DNA from: JADFRG01 sp046759305
GTDB lineage: Bacteria; Chloroflexota; Anaerolineae; Anaerolineales; E44-bin32
Direction of reading: 5' to 3'
Assembly: GCA_046759305.1 (NCBI GenBank)
Contig: JBHIBY010000104.1
Location: 1 to 7,506, forward strand
Length of the DNA stretch: 7,506 nt
The position numbers and the translations under genes were made by a program. The notes beneath the pieces are model-generated. The model saw only the letters and a program-made list of their open reading frames with translations, was not told the origin of the DNA and did no database searches. How positions within the stretch are numbered: the stretch's first letter is position 1; each line of letters starts with the position of its first letter. Positions 1 to 4,501 of the stretch are shown here, piece after piece.

Positions 1-54
1 AATACTCTCTTAGTTTTGGCTCACTTTTGTCCCAAATGCTCTGAGGACGTACAC

Positions 55-82
55 TTGTGGGCGTCGCAACCGACTTTATAAT
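55..82 (+). promoter_or_regulatory. Probable sigma70-type promoter of the small RNA
   Basis: A perfect TATAAT box lies at 77-82 and TTGTGG (4 of 6 matches to TTGACA) at 55-60, separated by 16 bp. Transcription would start near 88-90, just before a hairpin-rich stretch that ends in an intrinsic terminator. The -10 box is convincing; the -35 box is only fair. Confidence 0.45.
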
Positions 83-88
83 GAGATT

Positions 89-312
89 GCTTCAACATGT
101 TGCACCTCCTGTGCTACTGGTTGGTCTGGACAACTACCAGTGTATTGGGAGGTGCAGCGCTTTCATACAATCAACTCGCTGCAGCGGACTTGGCCTCCGC
201 ATCGTCTATCACCTGCTCGGGTTGTAAACAGTTAGTCTCATTGTCGCGGTGGGGCGTCAATCCAACATTTCATCGCAGCCAGCCCGACTTCTCGTGAGGT
301 CGGGCTTTTTTT
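89..312 (+). ncRNA. Candidate structured non-coding RNA, family unknown
   Basis: Promoter, structured segment and terminator delimit a transcript of about 220 nt with no convincing protein. Hairpins readable by eye are, in order: a 9-bp outer stem TGCACCTCC/GGAGGTGCA (near 101-110 and 148-156) that encloses an inner stem ACTGG-TTG/CAA-CTA-CCAGT; GCAGCG 154-159 with CGCTGC 177-182; GCGGA 184-188 with TCCGC 196-200; and the terminator stem. The palindrome CAACATGTTG lies at 93-102 near the 5' end. I do not recognise it as SRP RNA, RNase P RNA, tmRNA, T-box or a known riboswitch. A 6S-like RNA is not excluded, but its 5' and 3' ends do not obviously pair. It ends about 200 bp before the ACT-domain gene, so it could be either a free-standing RNA or a terminated leader. 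The boundaries are inferred. Confidence 0.38.
281..312 (+). terminator. Intrinsic (rho-independent) terminator
   Basis: AGCCCGAC (281-288) pairs perfectly with GTCGGGCT (299-306). A further T-G, T-A and C-G pair leaves a loop of about 4 nt, and a run of seven T follows at 306-312. This is the best terminator in the window and marks the 3' end of the candidate small RNA. Confidence 0.85.
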
Positions 313-323
313 GTCGCTGTTGA

Positions 324-374
324 GCCGCTCCCTGGCCTAAGTCCGCCAGGACAAGCAGCCCGCAGCTGTTATGC
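324..374 (+). repeat. 51-nt dispersed repeat, copy 1
   Basis: This segment matches 1105-1155 in the same orientation at 46 of 51 positions without gaps (mismatches at repeat positions 17, 31, 37, 44 and 49). The core is a perfect 6-bp hairpin, CCTGGC 331-336 with GCCAGG 345-350 and an 8-nt loop, identical in stem in both copies. In this copy CCGCA 360-364 can also pair with TGCGG 372-376, a stem not kept in copy 2. It lies between the small RNA terminator and the leader region of the ACT-domain gene. It codes for nothing evident and could be a palindromic interspersed element or a transcribed RNA motif. Confidence 0.7.
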
Positions 375-460
375 GGCGCATATCAATCCGAATAAGAGGG
401 GGCCTTGCGAATCTCTGCTCTGCAACCGATTTATTCTGGTCCACTGGAAGGAGGAAATAT

Positions 461-499
461 GTGAGCACACTGCAAACTGCCCCAACGCTCTTTAGTTGA
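461..499 (+). CDS. Possible 12-residue leader peptide
   Basis: A GTG codon at 461 follows a strong AAGGAGG (448-454) with 6-nt spacing and opens a 12-codon frame (MSTLQTAPTLFS) ending in TGA at 497-499. That stop is 16 nt before the ATG of the ACT-domain gene and falls in the loop of the hairpin at 490-505, so a terminating ribosome could open the downstream SD. An overlapping ATG at 459 is followed at once by TGA and encodes nothing. The strong, otherwise unexplained SD is the reason for listing it. The codons show no run of one amino acid as in classical attenuators. It may simply be a spurious SD. Confidence 0.28.
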   Translation: MSTLQTAPTLFS

Positions 500-505
500 C
501 TAAAG
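490..505 (+). promoter_or_regulatory. Hairpin overlapping the SD of the ACT-domain gene
   Basis: CTTTAG (490-495) pairs with CTAAAG (500-505) around the tetraloop TTGA. The 3' arm contains the first bases of the SD AAGGAGG (503-509) of the gene at 516. The loop holds the stop codon of the leader frame at 461-499. The geometry suits translational coupling, but the stem is short and AT-rich. Confidence 0.35.
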
Positions 506-515
506 GAGGAGGATA

Positions 516-884
516 ATGGCCACGGACTTGACTGTCATCTTGGAGGATCGCCCAGGTACCCTAGCAGACATGGGCGAGGCTTTGGGCAAGGCTGGCATCA
601 ACATTGACGGAATGTGCGGTATCCCCTGCGAGGGAAAGGGAGTAATCCACATCCTTGTGGAGGATGCGGCCGGTGCTCGCCGCGCATTGGAAGAGAGCGG
701 TTTCGAAGTCTCTGATGAGCGCGAAGTCTTGGTCCGGGATCTCGAGGACCGCCCGGGAGAGCTTGGCGAGGTTGCACGGAAGATCGGTGACGCCGGTGTA
801 AACATCGATTTTATCTACCTTGCAACAAATACACGCGGTGTGTTGGGCGCAGACGATTTGGAAAAGGCCCGCGCAGCTCTGTAA
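516..884 (+). CDS. Double ACT-domain protein (putative amino-acid sensor)
   Basis: This is a 122-residue protein of two ACT-type units and nothing else. Unit 1 (about residues 3-60) has the turn motif DRPGTL near 11-16, then a helix and GINIDGM. Unit 2 (about 70-122) repeats it with DRPGEL and GVNIDFIYLATN. ACT domains are beta-alpha-beta folds that bind amino acids or small ligands at domain interfaces and usually control amino-acid metabolism. Free-standing tandem ACT proteins are common in bacteria, and their partners are mostly unknown. There is no catalytic domain, signal peptide or membrane segment, so it should act in the cytosol. ATG 516 is chosen because AAGGAGG (503-509) sits 6 nt upstream. 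A short leader frame and a hairpin over the SD precede it. No good terminator follows. The ligand cannot be read from the sequence. Confidence 0.9.
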   Translation: MATDLTVILEDRPGTLADMGEALGKAGINIDGMCGIPCEGKGVIHILVEDAAGARRALEESGFEVSDEREVLVRDLEDRPGELGEVARKIGDAGVNIDFIYLATNTRGVLGADDLEKARAAL

Positions 885-1053
885 TTACGGCAGTTCGATC
901 GTAGCGTCGGTCATGCACACTGCTCGTAGGCCGGGCACGAACTTCACGTCAATCTCAGCCGCACACAATCGCTAGGCGCTTTCAAGCTGCCCTTGAAAAT
1001 CTGAACTTCGAGGTAAGCGCCGCACAACAACTCGCTGGAGTACTTTGCGAGTG

Positions 1054-1111
1054 GAGCCGGACCGGGGATTCGCGCCATCATGATGTTGGTTGAACCGGTC
1101 CCCGGCCGCTC
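1054..1111 (+). repeat. Large imperfect stem-loop
   Basis: GAG-CGG-CCGGGGA (1054-1068, with single-base bulges at 1057 and 1061) pairs with TCCCCGG-CCG-CTC (1099-1111), 13 base pairs in all. The 30-nt loop contains the palindrome CATCATGATG and a small GGTT/AACC hairpin (1088-1096). The 3' arm runs into the first bases of repeat copy 2. It could be part of a leader RNA or a DNA palindrome. No T-tract follows, so it is not a terminator. Confidence 0.45.
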
Positions 1112-1155
1112 CCTGGCCTAGGTCCGCCAGGACAGGCAGCTCGCAGCCGTTAGGC
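1105..1155 (+). repeat. 51-nt dispersed repeat, copy 2
   Basis: This copy is 46/51 identical to 324-374, same orientation, with the invariant hairpin CCTGGC 1112-1117 / GCCAGG 1126-1131. An extra stem, ACAGGC 1132-1137 with GCCTGT 1157-1162, spans its 3' half and is specific to this copy. It lies 135 bp upstream of the selenoprotein gene, before that gene's predicted promoter. Confidence 0.7.
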
Positions 1156-1211
1156 AGCCTGTGTAGGTCGACCGATAGCTTGAATCGGCAAGCGCAATTC
1201 ATGGTGCTGGC

Positions 1212-1229
1212 ATTCCGGATATGCGGAAT
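1212..1229. promoter_or_regulatory. 18-bp near-palindrome, candidate operator
   Basis: ATTCCG-G-ATAT-G-CGGAAT is symmetrical except for one mismatched pair (the two G flanking ATAT). It ends on the first base of the -35 hexamer of the promoter at 1229-1255, the usual place for a dimeric repressor or metalloregulator. The regulator is not encoded in the window, and ArsR-type binding is only a guess from the ArsM-like gene it precedes. Confidence 0.4.
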
Positions 1230-1255
1230 TGGGTCGTCCAAGAATGCCATATAAT
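1229..1255 (+). promoter_or_regulatory. Promoter of the selenoprotein methyltransferase gene
   Basis: A perfect TATAAT lies at 1250-1255 with TTGGGT at 1229-1234, spacer 15 bp (short). The predicted start near 1262 gives a leader of about 28 nt ending in the purine-rich SD. The -10 box is strong and well placed; the -35 box is weak, consistent with a regulated promoter. Confidence 0.5.
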
Positions 1256-1289
1256 CGAAGATCGGCTGCAGAAACGAAAGAGGAGAGGG

Positions 1290-2075
1290 ATGAGTGCCTT
1301 ACAAGCGATACCGGACCTGCCACTGAAGGAACTCCGTGAGGAGATAAGGAAAGAGTACGCTGATGTCGCGCACGATCCGGACAAAGGCTACCATTTTCAT
1401 ACCGGACGGGAAGCAGCGACACGCCTTGGTTACGACGAGACCCTATATTCCCACGTACCTGAAGGGAATATTGAGTCATTCGCCGGCATGGGTAACCCGT
1501 TTATTCTCGGACCGATCAACCGAGGCGAAACCGTGGTTGATGTTGGCTCCGGTTCGGGGTTTGACTCAATGATTGCTTCTGCGATGGTGGGCGCCGAAGG
1601 CCGTGTCGTTGGTATAGATATGACCGAGGAGATGCTCGCCAAGGCCAGAGATGGGGCAGCCAGGATCGAGGCGACGAATGTGGAATTCAGAGAGGGGTTC
1701 GCCGAAGACTTGCCGCTGCCCGATGATTTTGCGGATGTGGTCATTAGCAACGGAGTCCTCAATCTCACCCTGGACAAAACGGAGACGCTCCGCGAATGGG
1801 CGCGCGTCCTCCGCCCCGGAGGCCGGCTTCAAGTCGGCGATATTCTGATCGCTCGTGAAGTGCCGGAATCGGCGCTCAACGATATCTCGTTATGGACCGG
1901 TTGAATTGCCGGCGGTCTGCTGGATGCAGACCTTCTCAGCGCAGTGAGCGCTGCAGGATTTGAAAACGCAGAGATTGTCGAGAGGTACAACATTTTTGAG
2001 GACGTGCCTGATCCATCGAGCGCGCTGAAGTACGGCACACAAGGGGTCAGCCTACGAGCGCACAAGCCGGAGTAG
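1290..2075 (+). CDS. ArsM-like SAM methyltransferase, predicted selenoprotein (Sec205 at in-frame TGA)
   Basis: A class I SAM-dependent methyltransferase of 261 residues if TGA 1902-1904 is read as selenocysteine. ATG 1290 follows the SD AGGAG (1281-1285). Visible landmarks: KGYHFHTGREAA (32-43), ESFAGMGNP (62-70), SAM-binding motif I VVDVGSGSGFDS (82-93), acidic residue D110 in VVGIDMTEEML, VISNGVLNL (151-159), LRPGGRLQVGDI (174-185), LWTG-Sec (201-205), then IAGGLL and KYGTQGVSLRAHKPE at the C-terminus. Order and spacing match arsenite methyltransferases (ArsM), where the residue at 205 is the C-terminal As(III)-binding cysteine (Cys224 in the Cyanidioschyzon enzyme). The other two ArsM active-site cysteines are replaced here: Met67 in GMGNP and Gly155 in SNGVLNL. 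The whole protein has no Cys, so the substrate may not be arsenite. A SECIS-like hairpin follows the TGA. Alternatives are a nonsense mutation or sequencing error, but the intact downstream frame and hairpin argue against both. If TGA were a true stop, the product would be 204 residues and lack its C-terminal domain. Confidence 0.85.
1905..1932 (+). promoter_or_regulatory. Bacterial SECIS element directing Sec insertion at TGA 1902-1904
   Basis: GGTCTGC (1914-1920) pairs perfectly with GCAGACC (1926-1932) around the 5-nt loop TGGAT (1921-1925). The loop starts 16 nt after the TGA and has G at loop position 2. Bacterial SECIS elements lie inside the coding sequence directly 3' of the UGA, with a small apical loop about 16-37 nt away and a conserved G in its first two positions, where SelB binds. 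All these features are met. Folding energy and SelB recognition were not tested. Confidence 0.8.
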
Positions 2076-2113
2076 AAAACAGGATCGGATCGTCCCAGAG
2101 ACATGGTTGAGAC

Positions 2114-2145
2114 AGGAAGCTGGAGTCGCGAGACTCCGGCTTCTT
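2114..2145 (+). terminator. Terminator after the selenoprotein gene
   Basis: A 14-bp stem (2114-2127 with 2132-2145, two G-T wobbles) closes on the tetraloop GCGA, 38 bp after TAG 2073-2075. The T-tract is interrupted (TTCTTCC), so release may be partial. It separates the selenoprotein gene from the next methyltransferase gene. Confidence 0.6.
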
Positions 2146-2203
2146 CCATTGGAGGGCATCGAGCAGCCAGCAATTGGCGAAGGTTCCCTTATGCACTCGC
2201 TGC

Positions 2204-2220
2204 CCCGCAAAGTACGCGGG
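2204..2220 (+). other. Small GC-rich hairpin in the leader of the second methyltransferase gene
   Basis: CCCGC (2204-2208) pairs with GCGGG (2216-2220) across a 7-nt loop, 31 bp before the ATG at 2252. No T-tract follows. It may be a leader structure or chance. No convincing promoter was found for this gene. Confidence 0.25.
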
Positions 2221-2251
2221 ATCTTCGAGAAAGGAACACGGAGAAAACGAT

Positions 2252-2857
2252 ATGAAATGGCTTTATGAGTTGATGTACCGCTACTCCTTCGTACCGATAC
2301 CGTATGACACCGGGCCGCGTGAGGCACTCGTGAGTCTGGTGGAGAGCGGGCGCGTCAAGCCCTGCCGGGCGATTGACCTCGGCAGCGGAACCGCCAGCAA
2401 CGTCATCTACCTGGCGCAGCACGGGTTCGACGTGACCGGTGTGGACTTCTCACCGGCCGCTATAGAAATGGGCCGCGTCAGAGCGCGTGAGGCTGGGGTG
2501 GAGGTTACGTTCATCGAGGATGACCTCACCAACTTGCAGCACGTCAACGACACTTTCGACCTGCTGGTGGATTACGGCACGCTGGACGACCTGAGCCCAA
2601 CTCAGCGCGATCTGTATATGAAGAACGTACTGCCATTGACCCATCAAGGTAGCGTGTTCTTGCTTTATTGTTTTGAGTGGGAATTGCGTTGGTGGGAGCG
2701 ATTGCTTGCTGGCATTGGTGCGATGGCAATGGAGCCTGGAGAAACTGAGCGCCGCTTCGGCGAATATTTCGAGATAGAGCGCATCGCGGGAGAAAAGACC
2801 GGGTCCAAGTTTATGCCCGCCTATGCGACCTACCTGATGGCGCGCAAGTCATCTTAA
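2252..2857 (+). CDS. Class I SAM-dependent methyltransferase, substrate unknown
   Basis: A 201-residue cytosolic enzyme. Motif I is AIDLGSGTASNVIYLA (40-55). The second strand ends in VTGVDFSPAAI with the ribose-binding acidic residue D65. FIEDDLTNL and FDLLVDYGTLDDL carry the usual acidic motifs II/III. The C-terminal part (CFEWELRWWERLLAGI, then RRFGEYFEIERI and YATYLMARKSS) completes the fold. The short size and GT-xSN-type motif recall small TehB/thiopurine-like methyltransferases, but nothing fixes the acceptor. ATG 2252 is preferred to the upstream in-frame codon at 2174 because GGAG (2240-2243) lies 8 nt before it and homology begins at MKWLYELMYRYSF. It follows the selenoprotein gene on the same strand but behind a terminator, so joint transcription is doubtful. 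Cysteines are present (Cys38, and one in LLYCFEW), unlike in the selenoprotein. Confidence 0.85.
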   Translation: MKWLYELMYRYSFVPIPYDTGPREALVSLVESGRVKPCRAIDLGSGTASNVIYLAQHGFDVTGVDFSPAAIEMGRVRAREAGVEVTFIEDDLTNLQHVNDTFDLLVDYGTLDDLSPTQRDLYMKNVLPLTHQGSVFLLYCFEWELRWWERLLAGIGAMAMEPGETERRFGEYFEIERIAGEKTGSKFMPAYATYLMARKSS

Positions 2858-2950
2858 TGCGTGGGCGTGTCGGTGTTCAATCTTGCCCCTCGATAACCCA
2901 CCAGATAATGGGGTTCCGGCTGAAGGCTATGCGGGGGCCGTCTCGGATGA

Positions 2951-3160
2951 TCACATCAGTGAGACGTTGGTGGCCTGCAGGCCCTTCGGGCCCTCCTCAA
3001 TAGAGAACTCCACTTGCTGACCCTCTTCAAGAGAGCGAAAGCCGGTGGCATCGATGGCATTGTAGTGAACGAACACGTCTTCGCCATCTTCGCGCTCGAT
3101 GAAGCCGTAGCCTTTGCTGTCATTGAACCACTTGACAGTACCCTGAACTCGTTCCGACAT
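2951..3160 (-). CDS. Cold-shock domain protein (CspA family)
   Basis: A 69-residue single cold-shock domain, the usual family length. It opens with GTVKWFNDSKGYGFI. RNP1 is KGYGFI (16-21) and RNP2 is VFVHY (29-33), with aromatic residues W11, F12, Y18, F20, F30 and H32 placed to stack on single-stranded nucleic acid. Such proteins are cytosolic RNA chaperones that melt mRNA structure in cold or slow growth. The start is fixed by AAGGAGG 9 nt upstream on the minus strand (about 3170-3176), with a second GGAGGAG run abutting the ATG. It is convergent with the methyltransferase gene at 2252 and divergent from the gene at 3406. A 10-bp palindrome CCTACGTAGG (3234-3243) lies in its upstream region. 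No clear promoter or T-rich terminator was found. Confidence 0.95.
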   Translation of the reverse strand: MSERVQGTVKWFNDSKGYGFIEREDGEDVFVHYNAIDATGFRSLEEGQQVEFSIEEGPKGLQATNVSLM

Positions 3161-3405
3161 CTCCTCCTGCCTCCTTATGCTTGCGTCGTTTCTTGTTTCT
3201 GCAAGGAAGTCTGATTACACCTAATCGGCCCAACCTACGTAGGCTCAACCCGGCGTATTGGTCTTCCTGCAGAACTTGCCCACAAGGCAAAATGATACCC
3301 GATTTTACGAGCGGCCAATCCAGGATCTCCCAGCCGTGCTCGACAGTTGGCTCAAGGGCACTGCTAGCGCAGAACCTTGGCGAGGAATTCGTATATGATC
3401 CGTTG

Positions 3406-4275
3406 ATGATCAACCTGCAGGGATCCCAGTTGGATCCCCCTCACAGCGGCTTGCGCGGAATTCGCCGCACCCCGATCGGGCCTCAATTCTCCAGGACCAT
3501 AATTCTCGCGCTTCTTGGGTCGCTTACGATCATCGCCTGCGCTCCCCAGCAATTCCCGACTCCTGCCCCTACGGCGACCCCGATCTCGCCCTCCCGATAC
3601 ACATTCAGGATCGTCAGCAGCTACCCGCACGACCCGGGAGCCTACACGCAGGGCCTGGTCTATGAAGAGGGATTCCTTTACGAGAGCACGGGATTGCGTG
3701 GTGAGTCCACATTGCGAAGGGTTGATCTGATTTCAGGTGAGGTGGCTCAATCTCTATCGCTGGATCCCGAACTCTTCGGCGAAGGCATTGCGCTGCTCGA
3801 TGATCGCATCATTCAACTGACGCTTACCTCCGGGATCGGATTTGTATACGATCAGCAGAGTTTCTCGAAGCTTGACGAGTTCAACTACACGCCGGAGGGT
3901 TGGGGCCTAACCCATGATGGCCAACAGCTGATCATGAGCGATGGGAGCGCGGAACTACGTTTCCTGGATCCAGAATCCTTCCAGGAAACCTCACGCGTCA
4001 CCGTTACCGATGGTGACCAACCCGTGCAGTGGCTCAACGAACTCGAATACGTGGAAGGTGAGATCTACGCCAACGTGTGGCAGTCCGACTTGATTGCCCG
4101 AATATCGCCCGATACGGGAGAAGTCCTTGGGTGGATCAACTTGGCGAGACTACGAGGGGATGAACCGCGGGCCGGCATTCTCAACGGGATCGCCTACGAT
4201 TCGGAGCGCCAGCGCCTCTTTGTCACTGGAAAGAATTGGCCGGAACTGTTCGAAATCGAGCTGGTCAGGGAGTAG
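3406..4275 (+). CDS. Glutaminyl-peptide cyclotransferase, lipoprotein, beta-propeller type
   Basis: It converts N-terminal glutamine of peptides to pyroglutamate, releasing ammonia, probably on the outer face of the membrane. From ATG 3406 it is 289 residues: a hydrophobic signal segment (about 30-44) ending in lipobox TIIAC with Cys45, a Pro/Thr/Ala linker, then from residue 65 the five-bladed propeller of the plant/bacterial glutamine cyclotransferase family (PF05096 type). Family signatures in order are AYTQGLVYEEGFLYESTG, FGEGIALLDDRIIQLT, PEGWGLTHDGQQLIMSDGSA, LNELEYVEGEIYANVWQSD and LNGIAYDSERQRLFVTGKNWP. The start is uncertain. ATG 3406 has no SD; TTG 3451 would give a more usual 29-residue signal before the Cys; a frame open back to TTG 3181 is not credible because its upstream part shows no homology. 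The well-spaced GAGG at 3382-3385 serves a 3-codon frame that overlaps ATG 3406. Confidence 0.9.
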   Translation: MINLQGSQLDPPHSGLRGIRRTPIGPQFSRTIILALLGSLTIIACAPQQFPTPAPTATPISPSRYTFRIVSSYPHDPGAYTQGLVYEEGFLYESTGLRGESTLRRVDLISGEVAQSLSLDPELFGEGIALLDDRIIQLTLTSGIGFVYDQQSFSKLDEFNYTPEGWGLTHDGQQLIMSDGSAELRFLDPESFQETSRVTVTDGDQPVQWLNELEYVEGEIYANVWQSDLIARISPDTGEVLGWINLARLRGDEPRAGILNGIAYDSERQRLFVTGKNWPELFEIELVRE

Positions 4276-4286
4276 TTAGACGGGGA

Positions 4287-4429
4287 TCAAAGCGCACTCT
4301 CGATCTCCTCCCACTTTGCAATCCGGTCGCCGTCCCAACTGCCGTTCCACTGCCTATCCAGCGCGATGGCTCTCCTACCTCGCCAAAGGTATCTGACAGT
4401 ACATCATCAAAATCGACCAGTATTCTCAT
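4287..4429 (-). pseudogene. Remnant of a HAD-family 5'(3')-deoxyribonucleotidase, middle deleted
   Basis: From ATG 4429 the minus strand reads MRILVDFDDVLSDT, the HAD motif I (hhhDhDxVhxDT) that starts NT5C-type deoxyribonucleotidases. After about 18 codons this frame loses all family character. In another frame the following bases read ALDRQWNGSWDGDRIAKWEEIESAL and a TGA at 4289-4287. That resembles the C-terminal DRPWN...RV.SWEEIE..L of the same family. The roughly 130 intervening residues, including the Lys and second acidic motif, are missing, and 143 bp is not a multiple of three. It has no clear SD. It lies between the convergent cyclotransferase and cupin genes. Chance similarity is possible because each piece is short, but both ends pointing to one family makes it likely a remnant. 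Confidence 0.5.
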
Positions 4430-4473
4430 CCGCTGAGACCCACATGGGGTAGGCAAACTCCGATGTGCTGACT

Positions 4474-4488
4474 AGGGGCTTCTCCCCT
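4474..4488 (+). terminator. Weak terminator-like hairpin after the cyclotransferase gene
   Basis: AGGGG (4474-4478) pairs with CCCCT (4484-4488) around CTTCT, followed by GCCTTTC rather than a clean T-run. It lies between convergent genes, about 200 bp after the cyclotransferase stop and just outside the cupin stop. Confidence 0.3.
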
Positions 4489-4501
4489 GCCTTTCACAGT
4501 C

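Larger units (their letters stand above)
885..1289. other. Non-coding gap rich in inverted repeats
   Basis: No convincing gene lies in these 405 bases. They contain a small hairpin (ACTCGC 1030-1035 with GCGAGT 1047-1052), the larger stem-loop at 1054-1111, repeat copy 2, an 18-bp near-palindrome and the promoter of the next gene. A 45-codon minus-strand frame (1081 down to 944, starting MMARIPGPAPLAKYSS) is open but has no SD and overlaps the stem-loop, so I do not call it. A longer minus-strand frame across 972-1250 also has no coding character. Confidence 0.6.

Noticed and set aside
97..297. 66-codon plus-strand frame with Tyr/Trp codons near its start, considered as a trp-type leader peptide
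   Set aside because: It has no SD, starts about 8 nt after the predicted transcription start, runs through several perfect hairpins and ends inside the terminator loop. The two Trp codons are not adjacent. The structure explains the sequence better than a protein does.
89..312. Assignment of the small RNA to 6S RNA or a T-box leader
   Set aside because: The 5' and 3' ends do not form the closing stem of 6S RNA, and the T-box core sequence (TGGAACCGCG-like) with competing antiterminator is absent.
459..503. ATG followed at once by TGA, considered as a second selenoprotein
   Set aside because: No SECIS-like hairpin lies 15-40 nt downstream and the remaining frame is only a dozen codons. The GTG frame at 461 or a non-coding start-stop is more likely.
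1055..1105. tRNA-like appearance on the minus strand around GGATTCG
   Set aside because: There is no full cloverleaf, the T-loop sequence is not canonical, and the span is too short for a tRNA.
972..1250. 92-codon minus-strand frame across the gap before the selenoprotein gene
   Set aside because: No SD, no recognisable domain, and it covers the repeat, palindromes and promoter, whose structure accounts for the sequence.
1902..1904. TGA read as an ordinary stop or a nonsense mutation
   Set aside because: The frame continues with family-like sequence to a proper stop and terminator, the site is a conserved Cys position, and a well-placed SECIS hairpin follows.
2895..2915. Hairpin between the convergent methyltransferase and cold-shock genes, considered as a terminator
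   Set aside because: Only about seven pairs with two bulges and no T-tract on either strand.
3181..3405. Upstream extension of the cyclotransferase frame back to TTG 3181
   Set aside because: The added residues have no signal-peptide or family character, and the extension would bury the signal segment and lipobox far inside the protein.
3386..3440. Cluster of GAATTC, TGATCA, CTGCAG and two GGATCC sites, as in a cloning polylinker
   Set aside because: The sites are separated by ordinary sequence, lie partly inside a continuous coding frame, and GGATCC recurs elsewhere in the window.
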